Source: Pogonophryne albipinna
Lineage: Eukaryota; Chordata; Actinopteri; Perciformes; Artedidraconidae
DNA length: 64,000 nucleotides
Assembly (NCBI GenBank): GCA_028583405.1
Contig: CM053261.1
Span: forward strand, 11,588,459 to 11,652,458
Direction of reading: 5' to 3'
Part shown: positions 42,469 through 64,000 of the stretch, piece after piece
Numbering within the stretch: the stretch's first letter is position 1
Layout of the letters: each line of letters begins with the position of its first letter
The notes under the pieces: generated by a model
The model's database searches: none
What the model was told of the DNA's origin: nothing
Seen by the model: the letters and a program-made list of their open reading frames with translations, nothing else
Made by a program: the position numbers and the translations under genes

Positions 42469-45400
42469 TCAGTAATTCAGAGCCTTTGGCACCTCCCATG
42501 TAAAGAGGTCTCGACCAAAGTGCCCGTAAGCGGCTGTGCGCTGGTAGATTGGCATCTTCAGATCAAGATCCCTAAGGCAGAAATAAAAACAGTTTTTTAG
42601 AGACCAAAAGTATGTGTGAAATGGGATCTTAACTAAACGAGAAATTAGACACCACAGGATACCTCACGATAACTCCTGGACGAAGATCAAAGTTCTTCAT
42701 CACAATTTCCAGCAGCTCCTTCTCGCTCTTCTCGGACGTCCCATAGTGGAAGATGGAGACGGAGAGTGGATGGGCAATCCCAATGGCATATGCTACCTAA
42801 AACAGATGAACCCATTAAGATGTTTTTGTGAAGCTGGAGAGACATTTTTAGATACTATTAGATAATACTTTAGATTAGATGCTGAGACCACAGCGTATAC
42901 AATACGTTTTTACACAACAAGGTTTCTCACTTTTTATTACATTCTTTATGCATTAGCATTACTAGTACTAACAGGAACTCTGTGATGGGGTAATTGGAGT
43001 AAACCATTACGTATTTTATTCCACATGCCATAAGACCGTTTTTTGGGTGGGATTACTGTTATTGCATTTTTGGAAGCATCTATAAGCCTACATGTCTGAT
43101 TCTGTAATAAATCGATTTGGGGCAAGATGTCACTTTACTTTGCTGTACACTCACCTGGACCAACACCCGCTTGCAGAGCCCTGATTTCACCAGAGATTTG
43201 GCCACCCAGCGGGCAGCATAGGCTGCAGAGCGATCTACTTTGGTGTAGTCCTTCCCAGAAAAGGCTCCACCTCCATGGGCACCCCAGCCCCCGTAAGTAT
43301 CAACAATGATTTTACGGCCAGTAAGACCAGCATCACCCTGTGGGAAGAACAACAGGAGTTATGAACATTTATGACAAACACAACTTTCATGATTTTATTC
43401 AGTTTTAAAGTGCTCTTGTCTCACCTGTGGTCCTCCGATGACAAAGCGTCCGCTGGGCTGCATGTGGTAAACCGTTTCCTCGTCCAGGTAGCCACTAGGA
43501 ATGACCGCTTTCACCACTTGCTCCTTCAGACATCTGCGCATCTCGTCCAAAGCGATAGCCTCATCGTGCTGCACGGACACCACAACGGTGTGAACACGCA
43601 GCGGCTGCATGGCGCCTCGATCCTGTCTGTACTGAACAGTCACCTGAGGGGAACAACAAACACAATAAAGAATAAGATTAGATAATAATACATTTATTGG
43701 TTTACTATATTATTGTCAATCTCAATCTGCAAAGTAAATTATCAAATATGTATGCTGTTACAAAAATGTTAGGCTGTAAAAACTTGCACATAGAGCAAAA
43801 TTCAGCCATGGTGTTTTTTCAGGAGACGCAGTGCTTAAAACCAATTAGAGACATTGGGATCATTTATGAAGTGCCATAAAGCATTTAGTGTTGACTAACC
43901 CTTGCACCCCTTTTACTCACAGCAGCCCATCTTATCCCACCAAAGCAAACCTAGGGTACGCACCGCAAATGCATATATTAAGTCTATACCACATTTACTT
44001 ACGTTTGCCATAAGTAATGTAAACACACCATTGTAAATGATGTGTTATTTCTTTGTCCTACCTGAGTTTTGGAATCAGGTCGGAGCCACGGCAGCGTCCC
44101 ATCTCGGCGCAGCTCAGCCATCTTGGCATTGAGTTTGTGAGCCAGGACAATAGTGAGCGGCATACACTCCTCAGTCTCATCAGTGGCATATCCGAACATC
44201 AGACCCTGTGAGAGGTGCAGTCACAAACCACAGCATTAATAGAGGTCAGAAAAACATCATAAACTTTGTAACACCACATTTATGGCTACAGTTACCCGGT
44301 TGTGGATCATCCTCAAACATAAATCTAAAAACCCTCTGACCTGGTCACCGGCTCCCACGTCCTCCTCTTTGCGATCCATGTGAACGCCCTGAGCAATGTC
44401 GGGGGACTGCTGCTCCAAAGCCACCAGCACATTGCAGGTCTTATAGTCAAAACCTATAGAACAAGACCGTGAGCTAAGTCAAGTACTGTACCTAAATACA
44501 ATTTTGCTGCTTATAATTGTTGACTTTTCACTTAAAGTATGACCGTAGTATTTATACTTTAAGTAGATCTGGATTTTTTTGTACAATACTGAAAAACATT
44601 CATTATGTGTGATGATTGCAGTCCAAAATAACTTTAATTCTCGCTACATATTCTGACAATACTGCTACAATACGAAACGAGGAAATCTTTAGGGTGATTT
44701 GATACAATCCTATGTGTAAATCTAAATACTCACATATTTTAAATAACTGCTATAGTTTGTATTTAGGAAAGAGGTTTTAACTGTTAATTTAAAACCATAC
44801 CTTTGGAGGAGTCGTCATACCCAATGTGTTTGATTGTTTCCCTGACAATCTTCTGGTAGTCAACGCTGGCTCTGGAGGTGATCTCCCCAGCCAGCAGGAT
44901 CATCCCCGTCTTAGCAACAGTCTCTGAGGACACAATGACATGCAGTGGACGAGAGTAAGACTAAGTAAAACAGATCATTAAGGACAAGGTGGTGAAGGTT
45001 GTCAAAGCCAACAAAGATTTCACTTTCGTACCACATGCTACTTTGGCATCAGGGTCTTGTCTGAGGTGTGCGTCCAACACAGCATCACTGATTTGGTCAC
45101 AAATCTTATCTGTAAATAAACACAAAGACATTCAGTTTTATATGATAAAAAACAGTAAAGCAGGAAACTCGTTTTTGCCTGAAAAATACTTTGATTGTTA
45201 TTTCCTTATCAAACCAGTTAGCCAATTATGTTTCAGTGAAAAGACTGATAAAATAATTGCTACAGCTGTACAAGGAATGTTTGCCTTTTTCCTTCCGCAG
45301 CTCCCTAATTCCTAAACCCTTTGAGGCCTTCAGATATGTACTGGAATTAATCCCCTAAACCCCAATTCAGGACTAGTGTGACAGCATTTCTAAGAGGATC

Positions 45401-46750
45401 GAAGCAGTTTGAATTTGTTCCAAATAAGTAAGCCGCTTTCTATTAATGCAGAGTAAATGTACACTTAAACACACCTTTAGTAGAAATCTCTTTAGGTGCT
45501 TCTATGTTCCTGCAACTATAAACAAATGTGTATGTGACTGTGTTACATCCACAGATGACCAGAAGCCCCTGCACTGCCTATAATTAGGACTACTGGTAAG
45601 CCTATTAACAATGAAGCTCGCCCAACTTAGGACGGAAACTACAGCGTATTGTACAAGCTGCTGTAAAATGTTCTCATATTGAAACGCAGTATGCTGAAGA
45701 TGTACTGTACTGTTATTTGTGTAGTTTTTATGAATTTATTTATTTAGTTCAGCCTCACTGACACAGAACCACATACTTAAAGGTTTCCGAATTACCATAA
45801 TGCTTAATCGAGTTCTAAAAAAAGGCTTCATCATAGAGAAAATTGTTCACGTACGTTTTGATGTGGACCTGGTTCAATGTAATCTAGATGTAGACCTTTA
45901 AAAAGCAGTGAAATCTCCTCTTTTTTTTGCATGTTCACAAATACGACAAAGACTTCACAAGTGGAAAATGTATCTCTTGCTTATCTGTGATAATCTAGTT
46001 CAGTGAAAGTATGGACATTTTTGTAGGAGACCTCGTTCAATGTGGTCCAGGTTTTGGCAAAAATAAAAAACACGTAGGCTACTGAAGTCTTCCCTTTTTT
46101 GCATTATTCATAACAGAATATAGATTTGACAAAGTTGTAAGTGGGTTTCAGACAGCATAAAGGCTTTACCTGCCTTTCTAACATGCTTTCCCAACAGTAT
46201 GAGACACAATGTAAGTCTCATTCAGTAAGTAAAGTTTACACTCTAGAGCAGGAGAACCGGAAGCTGGGAATCTGAACGAAACTTCAGCGTGTTAGCTTAA
46301 ACAGTTAGCCACCGTTTGGTTAGCATTCAGCTACGACGCTCCAACTTCAATTTCATAAACTGGCAACATTACCCCAGCATTTATGAAGTATGTTGTAACT
46401 TCATGCCTCAATTACATGCAGCTGGGCTACTTTATATACACTTGTTAACGGTGACGACACAGAGAAACAGAGATGATGCGCAGGGTACTTATTGGAGAGC
46501 TGACACACAACAACAACAACAACACGCTGAGCTACGTTAAGAGTAACAAGCAACGTGACCTTGTTTGAGAGGCTAACAGGGTGCTATCAGGCTACTTATT
46601 ATACAATAAAGGAATACTACTTCAAGGAATGCAGTTAATATACATTAAAAACTTACCGGGGTGTCCCTCTCCGACTGATTCAGACGTGAAGAGGAAGCAG
46701 TCTTCATCAATGTGCGAGTTGTTATGGAAACCGTTCTGATAGCCGTTCAT
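42469..46750 (-). CDS. mat2a: Methionine adenosyltransferase 2A (S-adenosylmethionine synthetase), 9 exons
   Basis: Exons (minus): 46657-46750, 45032-45109, 44801-44923, 44341-44453, 44062-44205, 43425-43643, 43155-43337, 42663-42796 and 42469-42571. All phases join to give 396 aa; human MAT2A is 395. The start ATG at 46750 opens [20 protein letters not shown]. It makes S-adenosylmethionine from methionine and ATP in the cytosol and nucleus as a homo-oligomer. Signatures visible are [20 protein letters not shown] (metal and ATP binding), [15 protein letters not shown] (P-loop-like signature), [20 protein letters not shown], and [20 protein letters not shown]. The C-terminus ends [11 protein letters not shown]. 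Exon count and length match the family, and no break is seen. Teleosts often have two mat2a copies; which paralogue this is cannot be told here. Confidence 0.97.
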
Positions 46751-46879
46751 TTTACCCAATAAGCAGGCGGGAAGCTAACAAGCTAGCCGTTCAGTTAGCA
46801 GTTTTAGTGAAGCCGTGCAGGGTTGTTAGAGCCTTTACCTGGATCTGCTGCTGTCAAACAATCAGTGAGCACGCTGCTT

Positions 46880-46885
46880 CACGTG
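46880..46885. promoter_or_regulatory. CACGTG E-box upstream of mat2a
   Basis: Palindromic CACGTG 130 bp before the mat2a start codon, in the presumed promoter or 5' UTR. A CCAAT box (plus strand) lies at about 46970. These are candidate bHLH and NF-Y sites by motif only. Confidence 0.35.
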
Positions 46886-47103
46886 TATCCTCAGCAGGGT
46901 GTAGTGCAGATTGAGTCAGACTGTTGCCTAAACAACTTCTTCAGGCCCTTCTAGTCATTTCTCTGCAGCCAATGTTGTTGTTGAGCACACACCATGTGGT
47001 GCAAATGGGCGTGCTCTAATTTAATAAAGTGAAAGTCCCAAATACTCCAGGAAGTGACGGTTAAGTATCCTTCTACCTTGACAGTGGTGTTCAATATGTG
47101 TAG

Positions 47104-47345
47104 TTTTGCTTAAAATTTGAAAGTACACAGCCGAAAAGAATCCGCCCCTTCCGACAGGGCGGATTCTTTTCGGCTGTGTACTTTCAAATTTTAGTGCACT
47201 CGAGCCGGTTTCTGAAACTTACCTACCCCCCCTTTAAAGGTAGGGTAGGTAATTCACTTCAGAAACACTTGTTATATTCCATGGAATGCTCTTAACATCC
47301 CGATAGCAATACCTGAAATGCTTTGACAATAAATACATTAAAAAA
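47104..47345. mobile_element. Rearranged TTAA MITE copy with palindrome
   Basis: Made of pieces of the MITE at 59701-60053: the aaaatttgaaagtacacagc block in inverted pair (47111-47193), then gccggtttctgaaacttacc tacc, then taggtaattcacttcagaaa and a piece with atggaatgctcttaacatcc. It looks like two head-to-head partial copies. Confidence 0.75.
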
Positions 47346-47563
47346 AATCATCTGTGGAAGCCGTGGCGCTGTAAAAAGTACAGCCAATCGTCTTTGTGGG
47401 ATACGATCGGACCCTGAATGCATGAATATTGCCATTGTTTTCTTTGTACATCACCTCCTTTTATACTTTCCCAACAACAATAAATAACTAACACTGTGTG
47501 TTACCTTCTTGAATAAAACTTAGTTTTTCTAACATGCCTCCATGAGGAACCAAGAATCTTATT

Positions 47564-48903
47564 ACATTACATTGCATTTAGCTGACGCTTTTATCCAAAG
47601 CGACTTACAATAAGTGCGTTCGACCAACAAAATACAAACTTGAAGAAAACAGAATCATATAAGTAGATCAGGTTTCATAGAGCAAAAACATTTCAAGTGC
47701 TACTCAACTGGCTTTAGGTAAGCCAGTCCTTTATTAGTATATAAGTGCTTTGTTAATAGTTCTATTGCTCGAAGTGGAGTCGAAAGAGATGAGTTTTCAG
47801 TCTGCGCCGGAAGGTGTGTAAGCTTTCTGCTGTCCTGATGTCAATGGGGAGCTCATTCCACCATTTTGGAGCCAGGATAGCAAACCCACGTGTTTTTGCT
47901 GATGGGAACTTGGGTCCCCTTGGCAGCGAGGGTGCAGCGAGCCGTTTGGTTGATGCAGAGCGGAGTGCACATGCTGGGGTGTACGGTTTAACCATGTCCT
48001 GGATGTAGGAAGGGCCAGATCCATTCGCAGCATGGTACACAAGTACCATTGTCTTGAAGTGGATTTTAGCAGTTACCGGAAGCCAGTGGAGGGAGCGGCG
48101 TGGTGTGGGAGAATTTAGGAAGGTTGAAGACCAGACGAGCCGCTGCATTCTGGATGAGCTGCAGAGGTCGGATGGCACATGCAGGTAGACCAGCCAGGAG
48201 GGAGTTGCAGTAGTCTAGGCGTGAGATGACGAGAGCCTGGACCAGAACCTGCGTCGCTTTCTGGGTCAACTGGGGACGTATCCTCCTGATGTTGTAAAGC
48301 GTGTATCTGCAGCAGCGGGTTGTAGCAGCTATGTTTGCAGTGAAGGACAGGTTGTTATCTAGGATCACACCCAGATTCCTTGCAGTCTGAGTCGGGGAAA
48401 CAACAGAGGTGCCGATGTTGATTGTTAGGTCAAGAGTGGGACAATCTTTTCCCGGAAGGAAAAGCAGTTCAGTCTTGTCAAGGTTGAGCTTGAGGTGATG
48501 AGCAGACATCCACTGAGAGATGTCAGCTAGACAAGCAGAGATGCGTGCGACGACCTGGGTCTCTGAGCGGGGAAAGGACAGAATTAATTGGGTGTCGTCA
48601 GCGTAGCAGTGGTATGAAAAACCATGCGGGCTAATGACAGATCCGAGCGAGTTTGTGTACAAGGAGAAGAGGAGGGGACCAAGAACAGAGCCCTGAGGGA
48701 CCCCTGTAGTTAATTGACAAGGGTCGGACTCCGACCCTCTCCAAGTAACCCTGTAGGTGCGGTCTTTGAGGTATGAGGTGATGAGGGAAAGTGCAGAGCC
48801 TGAAACTCCAAGTTCTTGGAGAGTGCGAAGGAGGATCTGATGGTTCACCGTGTCGAATGCAGCAGACAGGTCCAACAGGATGATGACAGAGGAGAGGGAG
48901 GCT
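47564..48903 (-). mobile_element. 5'-truncated L2-like LINE (reverse transcriptase part)
   Basis: The minus strand encodes [40 protein letters not shown], the [10 protein letters not shown] catalytic box and [18 protein letters not shown] (48066-48875). After one frame change near 48090 it ends with [20 protein letters not shown] and RRLKTHLFRLHFEQ and a stop at about 47762. The 3' tail contains catttagctgacgcttttat. It is truncated at the 5' end inside ORF2. CTTAT flanks both sides (left about 47559-47563, right about 48904-48908), consistent with a short target duplication in copy A of the local repeat. One frameshift means it is inactive. Confidence 0.93.
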
Positions 48904-49590
48904 GCTTATAACTGAGAAAAGTCTAAATTAATTGAAGTGAATAAGGGACGAATTTAAATACTACAAAACTATATCTGACTCAATTAATGCAAACATATGC
49001 ATTTTCGCTCAAACCTTAAAAGCTTCCTCTATAAACAGCTTGTTATCCGTGCTCGTCTAAAGTGTATTAAATAATAAGGCTTTAGTTCAAATGAATGTGC
49101 TTGGGAAGTAATGATCATACATGATAAATAAGAATTATATTGCCGTTGTTTTCTTTACATAACCTCCTTTTAAAGAAATACTTTCCCAACAACATGACCG
49201 TAAATAAATAACTACTGTGTTACCTTCTTGAATAAAACTTTGTTTTTCTCACATGCCTCCATGAGGAACCAAGAATCTTATAACTGAGAAAAGTCTAAAT
49301 TAATTGAAGTGAATAAGGGATGAATTTAAATACTACAAAACTATAATCTGTCTCAATTCATGCAAACATGTGCATTTTAGCTCAAACCTTACTATTTAAA
49401 AGCTTCCTCTATAAACAGCTTTTTATCCTTGCGCGTCTAAAGTGTATTAGATAATAAGATTTTAGTTCAAATGCATGTGCTTGGGAAGTAAATGATCATA
49501 CAGGATAAATAAGAATTAGATTATACTGCACAAGTTGTTTGAGTATTTTTGTCAACGGAAATGTTGAAATAGTTTAGCTGTTAAAGTGTT

Positions 49591-50800
49591 TTAAACATTG
49601 TATCGGTATAAGCTTATAAAAATGTATTTGGGACAAAGAGATGACTTAAAAGAAAAGTTACCATACATAAATAAATAAATAAATAGAGGTAAATCATTTG
49701 AATAAGGTTTAAAGGTTAAGCTGATTAGCATATATTAACTTAAAGGTCTTAAAGTCAATACACTGAGTCCATGTTTAAACACAAATACACATCTTGTTGG
49801 AGTATTTGTCCAATAAACAGTATTGGCTCCGTTTACTCTTTTTGTTCTGGTTTTATTTGCACACTCACACAATTAAATATCATTTCCATTAAGCAAAACA
49901 AACAAATGAGTACACCCACTCACTGACTCCGTAGAACAGGGGCTGTATTCACAAGGCTGCGAGGAAAAAGAGCATTGATCTAAGATTACTGTTCAAGTCA
50001 CAAGGACATGTTTACATTTCATTACTCTGAGGATGTAAAATGCTCCTTTTTTGTTTACTTTTAAAATGTCAAGAATACAGACCAAGAACTACAGAGTTAA
50101 AAGTTTAAAACATCTGGTCCAAAAAAAATGTACGTTTCACACATTTCTGACACACACACACACACACGCACGCACGCACACTGATGTGAACTATGATACC
50201 ATCTATGCTTCTGGTCAAGGGTCCTTATTTTCACAAAGGACTGTTTACATGGATCCATATTAGAGCTGCAAAGATTAAATGAAATGCCAACTATTAGGAA
50301 AATCAATTATTTGGTTCTAGAAGATTTCTAAGGAAACATAATTCCGGTTTGTTTACTCTATGAGTTGCGGACAGCATAAGACATTTGAAGACGTCATCTT
50401 GGGCTTTGGAAAACACTCATTAACGTTTTTCACTGTTTTCGGATATTTAATAGATTAAACAACTATTTGATTGATCAAGAAAATAATCTACAAATTAACA
50501 AACAATACAAAATAATATCTAGTTGCAGCCCCAAATCGTATTGCTGTAATTAAAACCCGGTCACATTCATCACAGGTTTACTCTGACTTTGGTTTCACAT
50601 TCAATATGTTTGTTAACGTATGATATAGCTTATGAATCTATAAATAAAAGCACTTGTCTTGAGGAGTCAGGACACATCTTTGACTCCAGGATACACATAG
50701 TGTATGAGGTGATGGTAGATTCAGAGACTGCAGTGCTACAACGGGAATGTTTGCAAACTACATTAGGAGTCACTGAATGTGCTGCTTCTACGAGCACTGC
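49591..50800. other. Intergenic sequence without recognised genes
   Basis: Between the repeat copies. It holds a short (CA)n/(GCAC)n tract at about 50152-50180 and AT-rich sequence. No conserved exon or RNA gene was recognised. Confidence 0.5.
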
Positions 50801-51479
50801 CACTTTGTGGGATATGATCGGACCCTGAATGCATGAATATTGCCGTTGTTTTCTTTGTACATCACCTCCTTTTAAAGGAATACTTTCCCAAAAAACATGA
50901 CCATTTGTACATAAATAACTAAAAATGTGTTACTTTGGGTTCTTGAATAAAACTTTGTTTTTCTCTCATGCCTCACGAGGAACCAATAATATTATAACTG
51001 AGAAAATTCTCAATAAATTTAAGTGAATAAGAGGTATGCAAAACTATATGAACAAAATATATCTTTACAAACTCTGACTCAATTCATGCAAACATGCATT
51101 TTCGCTCAAACCTTACCATTTAAAAGCTTCCTCTACAAACAGCTTTTTATCCGTTCGTGTCTAGAGTGTTTTAAATAATAAGGTTTAGTTAAAATGCATG
51201 AGCTTGGGAAGTAGTGATCATACAGGATAAATAATAATTAGATTATACTGCACAAGTTGTTTAAGTGTTTTTGTCAACGGAAATGTTGATATAGTTTAGC
51301 TGTTTTTTCAACATTGAACTCAGTTCCTTCATGACTTTAAAAAAAGTGTTTGAGGTTAATGTGAAGGCATGGAAGAGAAACAATGTCTTTAATAATTCAA
51401 AATAACATAGGGTGAATTATTGATACACAAATGGCCTTTCTTTGTGTGAAGTATCCCTTTAAAAATAGATGTTCATATT

Positions 51480-63290
<11,811 letters not shown>

Positions 63291-63326
63291 CTGCAACAGG
63301 AAGTATGAGAATAATTATAACAAGAG

Positions 63327-63800
63327 GTGGAAGAAGTACTCAGATTTTACGATTAAGTAAAAGTAGCAAAGAACAGAAATTACAAGTAAAAGTCATGCAT
63401 TCAAAATGTTACAAAGAAAAGAGCATCAAGATTTACTTAAGGTTCCAAAGGTAAAAGCATTCATTATACTGAATAGCCCATTATTATTAATGATTGATGC
63501 ATTAATGTTTTGATTTTGCAGCTGGTAAAAGTCTTATTTAAATACAGATGGGTAGCTTGTTGATTTTGTCAACTGGGGATGAATAAAGTCTTATCTTAAG
63601 CTAAAATAATAGATCAGAGTTGATTTGTTGATTATTATCAATAATCTGAGTCTGCAAAGTAACATGTTACACATTAAGTATGAGAAACTGTAAAGGACAC
63701 ACAAGTACAATATTTGCCTCTGAGATGTAGTAGAGTATAAGGTTATATTTAAATTGTCAAATACAAGTACCTCCAAAAATCTACTATAGTATTAAATGTC
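63327..63800. repeat. agtactcag/agtaaaagta fish repeat
   Basis: aagaggtggaagaagtactc followed by aagtaaaagtagcaaag and later gatgtagtagagtataa. Same family as 32740-32955, non-coding, upstream (on the gene strand) of the first visible inpp5j exon. No exon was recognised in 63291-64000. Confidence 0.6.
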
Positions 63801-64000
63801 ACTTGACACTGCTGATTACACACATTCTTCTCCAAAGGGCTGTAAGGAAAAGACACATTTGACATTCAAATTAGATAGTGTGGCTTGCAAAAAGCTCCTC
63901 AACATCAATCAGTGAGTCGTTATTGGGAAACAGGTGTAACAGCAGAGCGGAAGTGGCGTAAATGTATCACATCATATTGAGCAGCTGTCCTCTCCACATC

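Larger units (their letters stand above)
47391..51305. repeat. Three dispersed copies of a ~500-bp segment
   Basis: Copy A is 47391-47563 plus 48904-49137 (split by the LINE), copy B is 49138-49590 and copy C is 50801-51305. Shared marks are gaccctgaatgcatgaatat, aataaaactttgtttttctc, catgaggaacc and tttttgtcaacggaaatgtt. No coding frame is conserved. Copies A and B are tandem; copy C is about 1.2 kb further. The family is unknown to me. Confidence 0.85.

Noticed and set aside
44989..45315. 108-aa plus-strand frame
   Set aside because: Covers mat2a exon 45032-45109 antisense and adjoining introns.

Overview
The window is nuclear DNA from a teleost fish, probably a percomorph. This rests on spliced vertebrate genes with GT-AG introns, very long CA/GT microsatellites, and typical fish repeats (DIRS, L2-type LINEs, hAT elements, TTAA and TA MITEs, a Ty3/gypsy element). 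No bacterial or CRISPR features are present. Most long open frames are repeats or microsatellite artefacts. The real host genes were rebuilt here exon by exon from splice signals, phase and conserved motifs.

Host genes: (1) a plus-strand surfactant protein B-like saposin gene, nine coding exons at 5868-38433 (267 codons plus stop). Its third intron is about 29 kb and packed with nested transposons. (2) mat2a (methionine adenosyltransferase 2A), minus strand, nine exons at 42469-46750 (396 aa). Its 2.3-kb 3' UTR contains at least four METTL16/m6A-type hairpins. (3) inpp5j (inositol polyphosphate 5-phosphatase with C-terminal SKICH), minus strand, twelve exons at 51480-63290, 5' end outside the window. 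SFTPB and MAT2A are also neighbours in mammals, which supports the identification of the saposin gene.

Accessory layer: 1-2319 and 16919-19328 are almost identical copies of the 3' half of a multi-exon DUF4806-type gene. The longer copy (16858-22463) has at least three frame disruptions. It lies inside a pair of perfect 20-nt inverted termini at 15777 and 23986 with subterminal repeats, so it looks like cargo or an internal gene of an 8.2-kb DNA transposon. That unit lies within a wider pair of CACTG-type ends (14753 and 30102), which also encloses a gypsy element (25077-29075). Just upstream in the same intron is a complete-ended DIRS element (7775-14142) with an internal complementary region, tandem arrays and a nested TTAA MITE. 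Further along the intron is an L2-type LINE (30250-35880) split by a hAT element (31205-34407) with an exact 8-bp target duplication. A second hAT-like element and two tandem arrays sit inside that one.

The most noteworthy points are the TIR-bounded DUF4806 unit duplicated around one host gene, the giant TE-filled intron of the SP-B-like gene, the mat2a 3' UTR hairpins, a perfect 37-bp-arm palindrome upstream of mat2a, and a 519-bp uninterrupted CA tract in an inpp5j intron.
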